A stretch of DNA of 64,000 bases from Paraglaciecola sp. L1A13. GTDB taxonomy: Bacteria > Pseudomonadota > Gammaproteobacteria > Enterobacterales > Alteromonadaceae. The stretch spans positions 1,178,001 to 1,242,000 of the forward strand of contig NZ_CP047024.1 in the NCBI RefSeq assembly GCF_009796745.1, written 5' to 3'. Shown here piece by piece: positions 28,106 to 36,848 of this stretch; position 1 is the stretch's first letter; each line of letters begins with the position of its first letter. Made by a program: the position numbers and the translations under genes. The notes under the pieces are model-generated. The model was not told the DNA's origin. It ran no database searches and saw only the letters and a program-made list of their open reading frames with translations.

Positions 28106-28567
28106 ATTTTAAAGTTAAATCGATCAAAGTGAACGCTTTATTGGTTATAACCCTGATGAGTAAAGCCAGCGATACAATACTATAACGAATAATTATGGCT
28201 AGCAGTAGACGACCGCAGGAATTTTTTATTATAGCGCCTCTTATTTGCGCTATTTAACGCCCCATTTAACGCCTAGTTTTCGTCAATGGGTGACCTTTTA
28301 AATTGTGCTGTGAGTTCTTTCATCGGAAATATAGATTGTTTGAATCTGTTTTAATCATTTTATTGCATTTACCTTTCTCAGCATACTCCATTCCAGCCAC
28401 AGGACAGGCCGATGAGAGCAGCATAAACAGCCGCTCACGACCCGTAAGTTTGATGTGTAAGTAATAAGCGAAAGCGCGGTTAACTGCCACACATAACTAA
28501 TAGAACCAAATTGGATCCCATATACATAAATTGCTTGGGATACCTAAGACTCTTTTGGAGAATTAAA
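28106..28567. other. Divergent intergenic region upstream of katB
   Basis: About 460 bases between the divergent phosphodiesterase and catalase genes, expected to hold both promoters. TTTAACGCC occurs twice in tandem near 28254-28276. No clear OxyR site or open frame was identified; the catalase ribosome site GGAG lies at 28557-28560. Confidence 0.5.
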
Positions 28568-30178
28568 ATGAAAATAAAAACCACACTTCTCGTTGCCGCA
28601 ACGCTGTTTAGCGTAGCAAGTATGACAAGCGCTGATACGCTTACTCGTCAAAACGGCGCCCCCGTTGGCGATAATCAGAATTCTCAAACCGCTGGTCCTT
28701 GGGGACCCGTGTTGTTGCAAGACAGTCACTTAATTGAAAAACTAGCTGCGTTTGATCGTGAACGTGTACCTGAGCGTGTAGTGCATGCACGTGGTACTGG
28801 TGTTCATGGCTACTACGAAAATTACGTAGATTTATCAGATATAACCGTTGCCGCGCCTTTCCAAGGTGAAGACAAAAAAACAGACGTGTTTGTGCGCTTC
28901 TCGGCGGTTATTCATGGTCACCAATCACCAGAAACATTGCGCGACCCACGGGGTTTCGCTGTTAAATTTTACACTGAACAAGGAAACTGGGATTTAGTTG
29001 GTAATAACTTCCCGATTTTCTTTATCCGTGATGCAATTAAATTCCCTGACATGGTGCACAGCTTGAAGCCGTCACCCGTGACGAATGCACAAAGTGCTGC
29101 ACGGTTGTTTGACTTTTTCTCACATCAGCCTGAATCGACTCACATGTTGACGCACTTGTTTTCAGATATGGGAACACCAAAAAGCTACTTGAATATGGAT
29201 GGCTCAAGCGTTCATGCTTATAAGTTTGTGAATAACAAAGGCCAAGTTAAGTACTTTAAATTGACTTGGAAAACCAACCAAGGCCAAAAGAACTTCACTG
29301 CTAAAGAAGCACAAGAAATGCAAGGTCGTGACTTTCAACCTTTAACCACCGACATTTATACTCGTATCGGTCAAAACGGTGAAACTGCGTCTTGGGACTT
29401 GTACTTGCAAACTATGGATCCTCAGCAGTTAGATGATTTCGAATTTAACCCGTTAGACACGACTAAAATTTGGCCTGAGTCCCTTGTACCAGCTAAGAAA
29501 ATCGGCAAGTTAACGCTTAATCGTGTACCGGATAATTTCTTTGAAGAAACAGAGCAAGCTGCATTCGCACCAAGCAACTTAATACCAGGTATTGAGCCGT
29601 CAGAAGACAGAATGTTGCAAGGCCGTTTGTTCTCTTATGCTGATACTCAGCGCTACAGAATTGGCGTAAACGCTTACCGTATTCCGATTAATGCACCGCG
29701 TAATGCCGTGATTAATAACCACGAGCAACACGGTAAATTACGTACCACGAGCAGCGCACGTGACGTTAATTATCAGCCAAGCCGACGTTTAGACTTGAAT
29801 GACGATAATCAGTACAAATATGCACAAACGCCTTTAGCGGGCACAACACAACAAGCGCCGTTTTATAAGCAGCGTAACTTTGCTCAGGCCGGTGAGAAAT
29901 TCCGTTCATTTAGTAAGGTTGAGCAACAACACTTGATTGAAAACTTAGGTACCACGCTAGCGGGCGTGCCAGAAGAAGAGATCCGAGTGATTATTAGTGC
30001 ATATATGTACAACGCAGATAAAAACTACGGCACCGGTGTGGCTAAGTTTGCAAGCGCTCCGCTTAAGAAAGTGAAAGCGACCGCAAAACAGTTACTTGAA
30101 GTACAAGCTGAGCGTGAAAAACATGCGAAGAAAGTGGCAGATGATTTCAGCCGCATTTATTACAACGCAGATTTGTAA
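28568..30178 (+). CDS. katB: Periplasmic catalase
   Basis: 536 residues from the ATG at 28568, preceded by TTGGAG. A signal peptide (MKIKTTLLVAATLFSVASMT followed by SAD) predicts export. The mature part is a small-subunit monofunctional haem catalase: FDRERVPERVVHARGTGVHG with the catalytic His, VFVRFSAV, the GNNFPIFFIRD Asn segment, and RLFSYADTQRYRIGVN with the proximal haem-ligand Tyr near residue 355. It degrades hydrogen peroxide to water and oxygen in the periplasm. The ankyrin gene 159 bp downstream is the usual partner (katB-ankB of Pseudomonas). A stem (30187-30233) and a hairpin follow the stop. Confidence 0.93.
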   Translation: MKIKTTLLVAATLFSVASMTSADTLTRQNGAPVGDNQNSQTAGPWGPVLLQDSHLIEKLAAFDRERVPERVVHARGTGVHGYYENYVDLSDITVAAPFQGEDKKTDVFVRFSAVIHGHQSPETLRDPRGFAVKFYTEQGNWDLVGNNFPIFFIRDAIKFPDMVHSLKPSPVTNAQSAARLFDFFSHQPESTHMLTHLFSDMGTPKSYLNMDGSSVHAYKFVNNKGQVKYFKLTWKTNQGQKNFTAKEAQEMQGRDFQPLTTDIYTRIGQNGETASWDLYLQTMDPQQLDDFEFNPLDTTKIWPESLVPAKKIGKLTLNRVPDNFFEETEQAAFAPSNLIPGIEPSEDRMLQGRLFSYADTQRYRIGVNAYRIPINAPRNAVINNHEQHGKLRTTSSARDVNYQPSRRLDLNDDNQYKYAQTPLAGTTQQAPFYKQRNFAQAGEKFRSFSKVEQQHLIENLGTTLAGVPEEEIRVIISAYMYNADKNYGTGVAKFASAPLKKVKATAKQLLEVQAEREKHAKKVADDFSRIYYNADL

Positions 30179-30240
30179 GCTCTGTTTATCGCCACCCCTC
30201 GAAGCGTTGTTTCAATCGTAGGGGAGGGCGATAGCTAATC

Positions 30241-30285
30241 ACGGCGTGTTATGTGCAAGACGTAACAAGACACGCCGTATTTCTT
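30241..30285 (+). terminator. Hairpin between katB and ankB
   Basis: ACGGCGTGT (30241-30249) pairs with ACACGCCGT (30270-30278) and is followed by ATTTCTTTA. It could end or attenuate transcription after the catalase gene; the T tract is imperfect, so read-through into ankB is plausible. Confidence 0.5.
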
Positions 30286-30337
30286 TAGTCACTTTCACAT
30301 CATTTAACTATTTAACTATTTAACACAGGATTTAGTC

Positions 30338-30919
30338 ATGAACGCCATTTTATCCACCTCTATAAAAAGCCTAGTGGGCGTTATGTTTTTTGTTACCGCG
30401 TTATTAACAAATGCGCAGCCTGTTGATAGTGAACGCTTACAGACGTTATACTTCGACGCCGCTCGCCAAGGTGACGTGTCAACCCTAAGTGCTTATTACG
30501 CTGCTGGACTAAGCATGAACGTGGCGGATAAAAAAGGTTACACGGCTCTGATACTTGCTGCTTATCACGGGCAAACTGACACTGTTACTTATCTGCTCAG
30601 TCAAGATAGTATCAATGCGTGTCAGGAAGATAACTCAGGTAATACCGCGTTAATGGGCGCTATATTTAAAGGCAATTTTGGAGCAATCAAAGCATTGATT
30701 AGTGCTGATTGTGATGTAAATCAAACAAACGCTAATGGCCAAACTGCCGCCATGTTTGCCACGTTGTTTAATCGTACAGAGACGATTACTGCGTTAACCG
30801 AAGCAGGAGCAGATCTCACTGCTAAAGATGGCTCAGGTAATAGCCTAGTCGATATCGCCTTAAGCCAAGGTAATTATGAATTAGCTGAAGATTTGGCTAA
30901 AAAACGTCCAGTTAATTAA
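30338..30919 (+). CDS. ankB: Periplasmic ankyrin-repeat protein
   Basis: 193 residues. A signal peptide (IKSLVGVMFFVTALLTNAQP) precedes four to five ankyrin repeats from about residue 35: LYFDAARQGDVSTLSAYYAA, KGYTALILAAYHGQTDTVTY, SGNTALMGAIFKGNFGAIKA, NGQTAAMFATLFNRTETITA and a last SLVDIALSQGNYELA. Ankyrin repeats bind proteins. The matching gene in Pseudomonas aeruginosa (ankB) lies directly after katB and supports full catalase activity in the periplasm, so the same role is inferred here. AGGA at 30327-30330 is the ribosome site. Confidence 0.85.
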   Translation: MNAILSTSIKSLVGVMFFVTALLTNAQPVDSERLQTLYFDAARQGDVSTLSAYYAAGLSMNVADKKGYTALILAAYHGQTDTVTYLLSQDSINACQEDNSGNTALMGAIFKGNFGAIKALISADCDVNQTNANGQTAAMFATLFNRTETITALTEAGADLTAKDGSGNSLVDIALSQGNYELAEDLAKKRPVN

Positions 30920-31209
30920 ATCTTACCAATTCAACGTAGCCCTTGTCCCATCTAGGCCGTTTTGAAAATAGGTCGTACCAGTGCCAAGGTTTGGCGAATA
31001 GTCATACATAAATGCAGGTTAGTTACATTTTCTTTAACCTGACGTTGACAATAACGCGTGTTTGCCATTTTTAGTTGTGTTCGAGTTTGTTATTATCGCC
31101 GCCATATTTTAACGTTCTGTTAAATTATTAAACATATTCAGGGAATGAAAGGCGGAGTGCGTTTGTCGCGCTCTATTTCGAAATACGCTAAACAGAGACA
31201 CGCGCTGTT

Positions 31210-32673
31210 ATGATCATCTTTTTTATCTGTATCACTATATTGATCCTTGGTTATAAGTTTTATAGCCCATTTGTTGAAAAACAAGCAGGGATTGACCCGA
31301 CTATTGCCACTCCGCAATCTCGCTTTAGCGAAGGTGTGGATTACGTGCCGATTCATCCTGTTCGTGCTTTTTTAATTCAGTTTTTAAACATTGCAGGTGT
31401 AGGCCCTATTTTTGGTCCTATATTGGGTGCGTTGTATGGCCCGATTGCGCTCGTGTGGATTGTTCTTGGCAATGTATTAGGTGGCGCGGTTCACGATTAT
31501 TTCTCTGGTGTGATGAGCATTAAAGAGGACGGCAAAAGCCTGCCTGAAATCGCTGGCCATTATTACAATGTGGTATTTAAAGGCTTTATGCTGATATTTA
31601 CTGCTATGTTGCTGTTTTTCGTAGGTGTGGTTTTTATTATGAGCCCCGCAGGTTTACTCAGTAACCTGGATTATTTTCAAGACACGTTTTTAGCGAATAA
31701 TACCTTTTGGGTATTGGTGATTTTGGGGTACTACTTTTTAGCGACTTTGTTGCCTATTGATAAAATTATCACCAGGTTTTACCCTATCTTTGGTTTGTTG
31801 ATGATAGTAATGACCACGATGATCGCGGTCGCATTATTAATAGAGGCGCCACACTTACCCGTAACAGGGGATTTTATGGCCTATTTTGAGGCCGATCATG
31901 CTCATGACTTCTTAACGCCCAACCCTGATGGCCTGCCGACTTGGCCGCTATTATTCGTGACAATTACTTGTGGTGCTATCAGTGGTTTTCACTCTACTCA
32001 AGCGCCTATAATCGCTCGCTGTTTAACCAATGAAAAATACGTACGCCCGGTATATTACGGCGCAATGGTATGCGAAGGCATTGTAGCCTGTGTATGGGCG
32101 CTAGCCGGAATTGCTGCGTTCCCTGAAGGCTATGTAGGACTTAAAGAATTGCTCGATCAAGGTGGCCCAGGGTTAGTGGTGAACCATGTCGCAAACAGTT
32201 ACTTAGGTGTATTTGGCGGCATTATGGCGATTATCGCCGTGGCTGTTTTCCCCATCACTTCTGGGGATACAGCGTTTCGTTCATTGCGCTTGACGGTGGT
32301 CGATGCGTTTAATATTCCACAAAGTGTGCGTAATCGCTTGTTGCTAGCGATACCTATTTTGACCATTGCTTACTTTATGACGAAACTCGACTTCTCATTG
32401 ATTTGGCGTTATTTCGCCTTCTCCAACATGTTGTTGTCGACCAGTGTGTTGTGGTTAGCCACCAAGTACTTGTTTGACCGCGGTACCTTTCATTGGATTG
32501 CCAGCATACCTGCGGTTATTACTACTGGAGTGACTATCTCTTATATTATGACAGCGGCGATTGGTTTTAACTTATCCCCTGATTTAGGCAAGCCGATTGG
32601 TGCAGTTGTCATCGTCATTGGTATGATTTTACTGGTGTTTACCCATAAAAAGCATAAGCCAGTTACGGTGTAA
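31210..32673 (+). CDS. cstA: Carbon starvation protein CstA family transporter
   Basis: 487 residues with about 13-14 membrane segments, the short form of CstA (E. coli CstA is about 700). Family hallmarks: PVRAFLIQFLNIAGVGPIFG near residue 52, LGNVLGGAVHDYFSGVMSIK near 90, SGFHSTQAPIIARCL near 265 and ITSGDTAFRSLRL near 355. It takes up pyruvate and perhaps peptides across the inner membrane. The ATG at 31210 has no strong ribosome site, but the N-terminus fits the family. It is a single gene, ending before two hairpin terminators. Confidence 0.9.
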   Translation: MIIFFICITILILGYKFYSPFVEKQAGIDPTIATPQSRFSEGVDYVPIHPVRAFLIQFLNIAGVGPIFGPILGALYGPIALVWIVLGNVLGGAVHDYFSGVMSIKEDGKSLPEIAGHYYNVVFKGFMLIFTAMLLFFVGVVFIMSPAGLLSNLDYFQDTFLANNTFWVLVILGYYFLATLLPIDKIITRFYPIFGLLMIVMTTMIAVALLIEAPHLPVTGDFMAYFEADHAHDFLTPNPDGLPTWPLLFVTITCGAISGFHSTQAPIIARCLTNEKYVRPVYYGAMVCEGIVACVWALAGIAAFPEGYVGLKELLDQGGPGLVVNHVANSYLGVFGGIMAIIAVAVFPITSGDTAFRSLRLTVVDAFNIPQSVRNRLLLAIPILTIAYFMTKLDFSLIWRYFAFSNMLLSTSVLWLATKYLFDRGTFHWIASIPAVITTGVTISYIMTAAIGFNLSPDLGKPIGAVVIVIGMILLVFTHKKHKPVTV

Positions 32674-32686
32674 TTATTGATTGGCC

Positions 32687-32728
32687 TAGGCGTTTAGCGA
32701 GCTAACGATACTGGTTAGCTAACGCCTA
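32687..32728 (+). terminator. First hairpin after cstA
   Basis: TAGGCGTT...GCTAAC pairs with GTTAGC-TAACGCCTA around a short loop, with an extra bulge on the left arm. Little T tract follows; it may cooperate with the next hairpin. Confidence 0.5.
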
Positions 32729-32747
32729 AAAATATTGATATAAATAG

Positions 32748-32777
32748 AAAGCTAACCTTTGGGTTGGCTTTTTTTAT
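32748..32777 (+). terminator. Rho-independent terminator of cstA
   Basis: AAAGCTAACC pairs with GGTTGGCTTT (10 bp with one G-T pair, TTTG loop) and runs into a tract of seven T at 32769-32775. Confidence 0.8.
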
Positions 32778-32815
32778 AGATGAAATTTAGGTATTTGAAT
32801 AAGGCAATATGACGC

Positions 32816-32842
32816 AATAAAAAAGGGATGTCGAAACATCCC
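32816..32842 (-). terminator. Rho-independent terminator of btuB
   Basis: AGGGATGT-CGAA-ACATCCCT lies 45 bp past the btuB stop. On the minus strand it is followed by a T-rich tract (the A-rich run ending at 32823 on the plus strand). Confidence 0.8.
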
Positions 32843-32887
32843 TCTGGGGAAAATTAAGGTTCAAGCGCGATGCCTACACCTTACCCC

Positions 32888-34759
32888 TTAAAACTGATAC
32901 TGCACGCCCACATAACCAGCGGCACCTGAAGTGTTATAGGCCGCTATATCTTGGTAATTTGCATCAAAAGCGTTTTCGAGACGGGCACTTAGGCTAATGT
33001 CTTGATTTATCGCGTAACGCGCGCTGATATCAAATACTTCGTAGCCTTTGAGCTGAACACCGTCTACTGCATCATGTAATGAGCGCAATGTTGCCGCGAG
33101 TTTCCATGTGTCATTGTCGTAGTAAACACTGACACTACCCGAATTACGCGGGCGACGACGGCGCTGCTCACCGGCGGTATCTTCAGTGTCGTTATAGGTG
33201 TAATTAGCAGTTACGCCGATAGTGTCTGTTACGACTATATCAGCGATGAGCTCAATACCCTTTGAGCTGCTTTCCCCTAAGTCTTGTAAATAACCGGAGA
33301 AGGTGGCTAAGTCAAAATAGATGCTATCTTGAATTTTTTGATCGAAGTAAGTCGCTTCAAATTGTGAGCCAGACGCTAAGGTGTAGGTTAGGCCAACCTC
33401 AAAACCTTTGGTGGTTTCTTCTTTCAAGTCAATTTCTGATGCCGGAGCATAGGAAAATGGCCCGGTGTTTAAGCCTATCTCGTATAGGCTTGGCGCTCTG
33501 AAGCCGGTCCCGTATGCCCCGCGCAGTTTGAGCTCGTTTTCATCTAGCGCCCAAATATAAGCACTGCTTAAACGATAGCTGGTGTGTTCGCCAAAATCTT
33601 CATTGTCGTCATGGCGTACCCCTGCGGTAACAAAGAAGTTGCTCAGCATTTCACTTTGATATTCAACATAATAGCCTCGTTGAATACGCACATCGTCAGT
33701 GCTGGTAATCGCTTCTTTTTCCCAGTCGATACCGTACACTAAGCGTGTGTCTTGATTGAGTTCAGTGTTACCTAAGTATTCTGCTTTTTCTGAATAGCCT
33801 TTGGCTCCGAATCCGAACTCACCTTGAGTGTAATTATTACGCTCGATAAACATTTTAGACACGGCGAACTCATGCTCGGATGCACCATGAGAATAGTTTG
33901 CTGTGGCACGCACATTGGTTTGTTCGAAGTCATTAGTGCAATTATTGCTGGCCGTTTCACCAAAACCACAGTTGTCGTATTCACCATCACTGTCGGTATT
34001 ACGGGCGACAAAACCAAGTTTTAAATCGTGGGTTGCTTGATAGCCTAATCGGGCATGCAGGGTGGTGTTGTCGTAACCATCTGCGTCTTGGGATTCGTTG
34101 TCAGCAACAAGGGAGTTAAAACCGTCGGTTGAAAAGTCAGACGCTGCTACGTAGTAATCGAACTTATCACTTGAGCCGCCTACATCAGCAGCCAAATTAG
34201 TGGCATTATAACGACCATACTCTGCAGAGACTTGCCCTGACGGTGCGCCTACACCGTTGGCACTTTCAATATTGATAACACCACCTGCATCAGCACCATA
34301 AACCAAACCTTGGCTACCGCGCAGTATTTCAACACGGTTAATATTGCTACTTTGAATTTGGCCAAATTTAGGTGCTACTTGGGTAGCAGTTGGGTCAGAT
34401 ACGTCAACCCCGTCAATGCGTACGAGTGTGCGGTAACCTTCTTCACCACGAATTCTTAAGCTGGTGGCAGAACCTGCACTGCCACTATTGGTAACGCTAA
34501 TGGATGGTTGCGTGCGCAAAACATCAGCTAGATTTATATAACCTCGGGCTTCAATGTCTTGGCGGGTTATAATTGACACAGATGTGGCAATTTCACGAAT
34601 TGGCATAGGTACGCGACTAGATACCACTACCATACGTTCGACATTTTTTTCGCTGCTATCGGCTGTAGTTTTTTGAGTCGTTTGCTCTGGCGTTTGTGCG
34701 ATAGCTGGGCTGGCAGCTAGGGCAATAGAGATGGCGATAGCCAATGATTGGTGTTGCAT
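32888..34759 (-). CDS. btuB: TonB-dependent outer-membrane cobalamin receptor
   Basis: 623 residues, the size of BtuB. Signal peptide SLAIAISIALAASPAIA then Q; a TonB-box-like stretch ERMVVVSSRVP near residue 43; the plug domain with IREIATSVSIITRQDIEARG and RIRGEEGYRTLVRIDGVDVS to VEILRGSQGLVYGADAGGVI; then a 22-strand barrel ending in aromatic YVGVQYQF, the outer-membrane insertion signal. GAGGA precedes the ATG. A cobalamin riboswitch about 190 bp upstream identifies its substrate as vitamin B12 or another corrinoid. It works with BtuCDF encoded at 46357-54703. A terminator follows. Confidence 0.92.
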   Translation of the reverse strand: MQHQSLAIAISIALAASPAIAQTPEQTTQKTTADSSEKNVERMVVVSSRVPMPIREIATSVSIITRQDIEARGYINLADVLRTQPSISVTNSGSAGSATSLRIRGEEGYRTLVRIDGVDVSDPTATQVAPKFGQIQSSNINRVEILRGSQGLVYGADAGGVINIESANGVGAPSGQVSAEYGRYNATNLAADVGGSSDKFDYYVAASDFSTDGFNSLVADNESQDADGYDNTTLHARLGYQATHDLKLGFVARNTDSDGEYDNCGFGETASNNCTNDFEQTNVRATANYSHGASEHEFAVSKMFIERNNYTQGEFGFGAKGYSEKAEYLGNTELNQDTRLVYGIDWEKEAITSTDDVRIQRGYYVEYQSEMLSNFFVTAGVRHDDNEDFGEHTSYRLSSAYIWALDENELKLRGAYGTGFRAPSLYEIGLNTGPFSYAPASEIDLKEETTKGFEVGLTYTLASGSQFEATYFDQKIQDSIYFDLATFSGYLQDLGESSSKGIELIADIVVTDTIGVTANYTYNDTEDTAGEQRRRRPRNSGSVSVYYDNDTWKLAATLRSLHDAVDGVQLKGYEVFDISARYAINQDISLSARLENAFDANYQDIAAYNTSGAAGYVGVQYQF

Positions 34760-34844
34760 GTGTGTTCCTCAATCTAATAAAGTTAACGATCGAAGGAGGG
34801 GTAAAATGCGTTAATTATTTTAATCTTGCAGCGAAAGGCAGTGA

Positions 34845-34861
34845 CCTAACGCAAAGTTAGG
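34845..34861 (-). promoter_or_regulatory. Leader hairpin between riboswitch and btuB
   Basis: CCTAAC-GCAAA-GTTAGG is a perfect 6-bp stem in the btuB leader, 85 bp before the start codon. It could be part of the expression platform of the riboswitch; no T tract follows it on the minus strand. Confidence 0.4.
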
Positions 34862-34911
34862 CTTAAAAACCGTGAACGTGTTGACGCAAGATAATTTGAT
34901 AGGTGCATTCT

Positions 34912-35096
34912 AATGAAGCCCTCCGCTTCATTCGTAAATAACTATTCAGTAGGCCGGTGTCGGGCTGGCATCTCTATGTATGCGTACCGTTGCGGGGGCA
35001 GCGATGGGTTAGTCCAAACAAGCCGTGATTTGTTTGGTGACACCATACTTCCCGTTTACCCTGTTCAGTTGAAATGGCTCACAACTAACAGGCACC
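34912..35096 (-). promoter_or_regulatory. Cobalamin riboswitch controlling btuB
   Basis: On the minus strand the core elements appear in order: GGTGCC (35091-35096), CAGGGTAAACGGGAA with GGTG, GCTGCCCCCGCAACGGTA and the B12 box AGCCCGACACCGGCC (34952-34966). A perfect 8-bp hairpin AATGAAGC-GGAGG-GCTTCATT (34912-34932) follows and may be the switch part, as its loop exposes GGAGG. Adenosylcobalamin binding should shut off btuB, 150 bp downstream. Confidence 0.92.
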
Positions 35097-35230
35097 TAGA
35101 ACAGCGGCGCAGACCATACAAACAGTTGCCGTCAAAGTCAATGAATTAGGCCCTGCCCACCGCCATTATTGCCGAAAAACTAACATCTCCAAACCTCCGC
35201 CCCACCAACAAAACTATAAAAAATATAAAA

Positions 35231-35465
35231 ATATAATGACACCCATTATAAAAATACTGCGTAAGAAGATACAATGACACCCAATGTAAATTGCGGTGTA
35301 AAAATCTATTTTATCCATGCTGTTTTAAGGAATTAAAAAATTCTGCTAGTAAAATGTAAAGCGACGAATAATTTGGGGAAAAATATATTGACACCCATCA
35401 TAAAACTTCCCAGTCAGAAAATATCATGACACCCACAACAGATAAAATCAGATAAAATGACACCC
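35231..35465. repeat. Scattered TGACACCCA motifs left of the RAYT gene
   Basis: TGACACCCA occurs five times, at about 35237, 35275, 35389, 35427 and 35458, all in plus orientation. It is the reverse complement of TGGGTGTCA, the core of the repeats on the other side of the RAYT gene (TTGGGTGTCC at 36724, 36763, 36811). Confidence 0.75.
35273..35378 (+). repeat. 106-bp REP-like module, copy A
   Basis: Begins AATGACACCCAATG and ends AATAATTTGGGG. It is about 85% identical by eye to copy B (35456-35561), same length and orientation. Its first part is an imperfect palindrome: ACACC-CAAT-GTAA-ATTG-c-GGTGT (35277-35299), which could fold as a REP-like hairpin. Confidence 0.8.
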
Positions 35466-35561
35466 AATGTAAATTACGGTGTAAAAATTTATTGTATCCA
35501 TGCTTTTTTATAGAGTTAAAAAATATTGCTAGTAAAATGTAATGCGATGAATAATTTGAGG
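35456..35561 (+). repeat. 106-bp REP-like module, copy B
   Basis: Begins AATGACACCCAATG and ends AATAATTTGAGG. The palindrome (35460-35482) keeps the ACACC/GGTGT arms but one inner pair is lost. It lies 78 bp after copy A and about 105 bp before the end of the RAYT gene. Confidence 0.8.
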
Positions 35562-35667
35562 CATTAAGCGGTGAAAATGACGATTTGGAAGAGGTTCGTG
35601 CACACGAAGTTTCTTCGAAAGTGTTAATTGCGATGTGGTTGTTTACAGTGTGGTTATTTAATGTAAA

Positions 35668-36651
35668 TTAAGCACTTTTAAGTAGCACTTTTGCCTTGCC
35701 TATTCCCCTCATACGTTGATGCTGCGTATGGATTTTAAATGCATTCATCATCAGTTCTGCACCTGCAGCACAAAAAAAGTGCGTTTCAAATTCAGTTGTC
35801 AACGTCAGCCATTGTGCTGAATCTAAGCCTAATCGCTCTAAAATAGGGCTTTGGCATTTATCGATATATCCGGTTTTGTCATCAATAATACAACGGCCTG
35901 TGGTCTCGACTAACTCACAATAGTCTTTTAATGAATATGCGATGCCCTTAGGTATATTCTGTCTTAGGTTACCCACAAAAGGCATTAAATTTTTTGGTTG
36001 TTGTTGTTTATTTTTGATCGCCTGAACGCGTTTTTTAATGCTGGTGTGTTTTGAGGTTTCAGGCGTTGTTTCCATCTTTGCCCTAATAGGATTTAAATCC
36101 ACATAGGCCATACACGCTAATACAGCACTTTCATCTAACAAAGCCTGAGATTTGAAACGTCCTTCCCAAAATCGGCCGGTGCAACCATCCTCTTTGTTAG
36201 CCTCTCTGGCAATATGTTCATTGATATCGCGCATAAACCAACTGATGTCATATAAACGTCTTCGATACAGTTCAACCGTTTCATTAAAGGTAATAAGCTC
36301 GCCAGTTGTGAGTTTGTCACCAGCTATATATTTCTGGGTAAGTAGAGAACCCTTATGTAACTTGTGATAGCGGCGTAATACCTCTGAGGTATGTAAGCTT
36401 TCAGCCAATGGTTTATCTACATGTATTACCACATGAGTATGATTAGCCATTACCGCATAAGCACAAATGCTTATCGTAAACGCTGTGGATAAAAAGAGTA
36501 GCCGTCTTTCTACCCATTCACGGCGATGCTCGTAACTTTGGCCTGAATATTTGTCAACGCCACATAAAAATGAACGGCGAACACAACGTGAAACACAATG
36601 ATAATAAGGGGTATCAATTAAACTGATTTGGCTTTTTCGAGGTTGTGGCAT
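35668..36651 (-). CDS. REP-associated tyrosine transposase (RAYT, Y1/HUH type)
   Basis: 327 residues. DTPYYHCVSRCVRRSFLCG near the start, YAVMANHTHVVIHVD with the HxH metal site (near residue 70) and FWEGRFKSQALLDESAVLAC with AYVDLNPIRA near 165-190 are standard for RAYT/TnpA_REP proteins, relatives of IS200/IS605 transposases. The catalytic Tyr is probably the one in that C-terminal motif region. RAYTs are single-copy, domesticated enzymes tied to REP hairpins. Here related short repeats lie on both sides in inverted orientation. Nothing suggests a recent insertion, such as a target duplication. Confidence 0.9.
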   Translation of the reverse strand: MPQPRKSQISLIDTPYYHCVSRCVRRSFLCGVDKYSGQSYEHRREWVERRLLFLSTAFTISICAYAVMANHTHVVIHVDKPLAESLHTSEVLRRYHKLHKGSLLTQKYIAGDKLTTGELITFNETVELYRRRLYDISWFMRDINEHIAREANKEDGCTGRFWEGRFKSQALLDESAVLACMAYVDLNPIRAKMETTPETSKHTSIKKRVQAIKNKQQQPKNLMPFVGNLRQNIPKGIAYSLKDYCELVETTGRCIIDDKTGYIDKCQSPILERLGLDSAQWLTLTTEFETHFFCAAGAELMMNAFKIHTQHQRMRGIGKAKVLLKSA

Positions 36652-36723
36652 CGCACACCTGCTGACTATAAATGAAACACTTTATAAGCTTAGGATAGTT
36701 TGCAAAAAATAGGCAATTTTATG

Positions 36724-36829
36724 TTGGGTGTCCTTATACGGGACCGGGTAGGCGAGTTTACGTTGGGTGTCCTTATACGGGGGTGCTTGAAATAAATAAG
36801 CGAGTTTACGTTGGGTGTCCTTATACGGG
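36724..36829 (+). repeat. Three copies of TTGGGTGTCCTTATACGGG right of the RAYT gene
   Basis: The 19-bp unit is at 36724-36742, 36763-36781 and 36811-36829, spaced 39 and 48 bp. Two copies are preceded by GCGAGTTTACG. The core TTTACrTTGGGTGTC also occurs, inverted, inside the 106-bp modules on the left. Spacing is too irregular and copies too few for a CRISPR array. Confidence 0.85.
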
Positions 36830-36848
36830 GAAGGGTAAATATTTTCGG

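Noticed and set aside
34913..35149. 78-codon plus-strand open frame
   Set aside because: It lies across the cobalamin riboswitch on the opposite strand and has no protein-like features.
35668..36651. Recent IS200/IS605 insertion
   Set aside because: No accessory tnpB, no typical IS200 ends or target site; the protein is of the RAYT type, which is usually resident.
36724..36829. Possible CRISPR array
   Set aside because: Only three 19-bp copies with unequal 20- and 29-bp spacing, no cas genes; better explained as RAYT-associated repeats.
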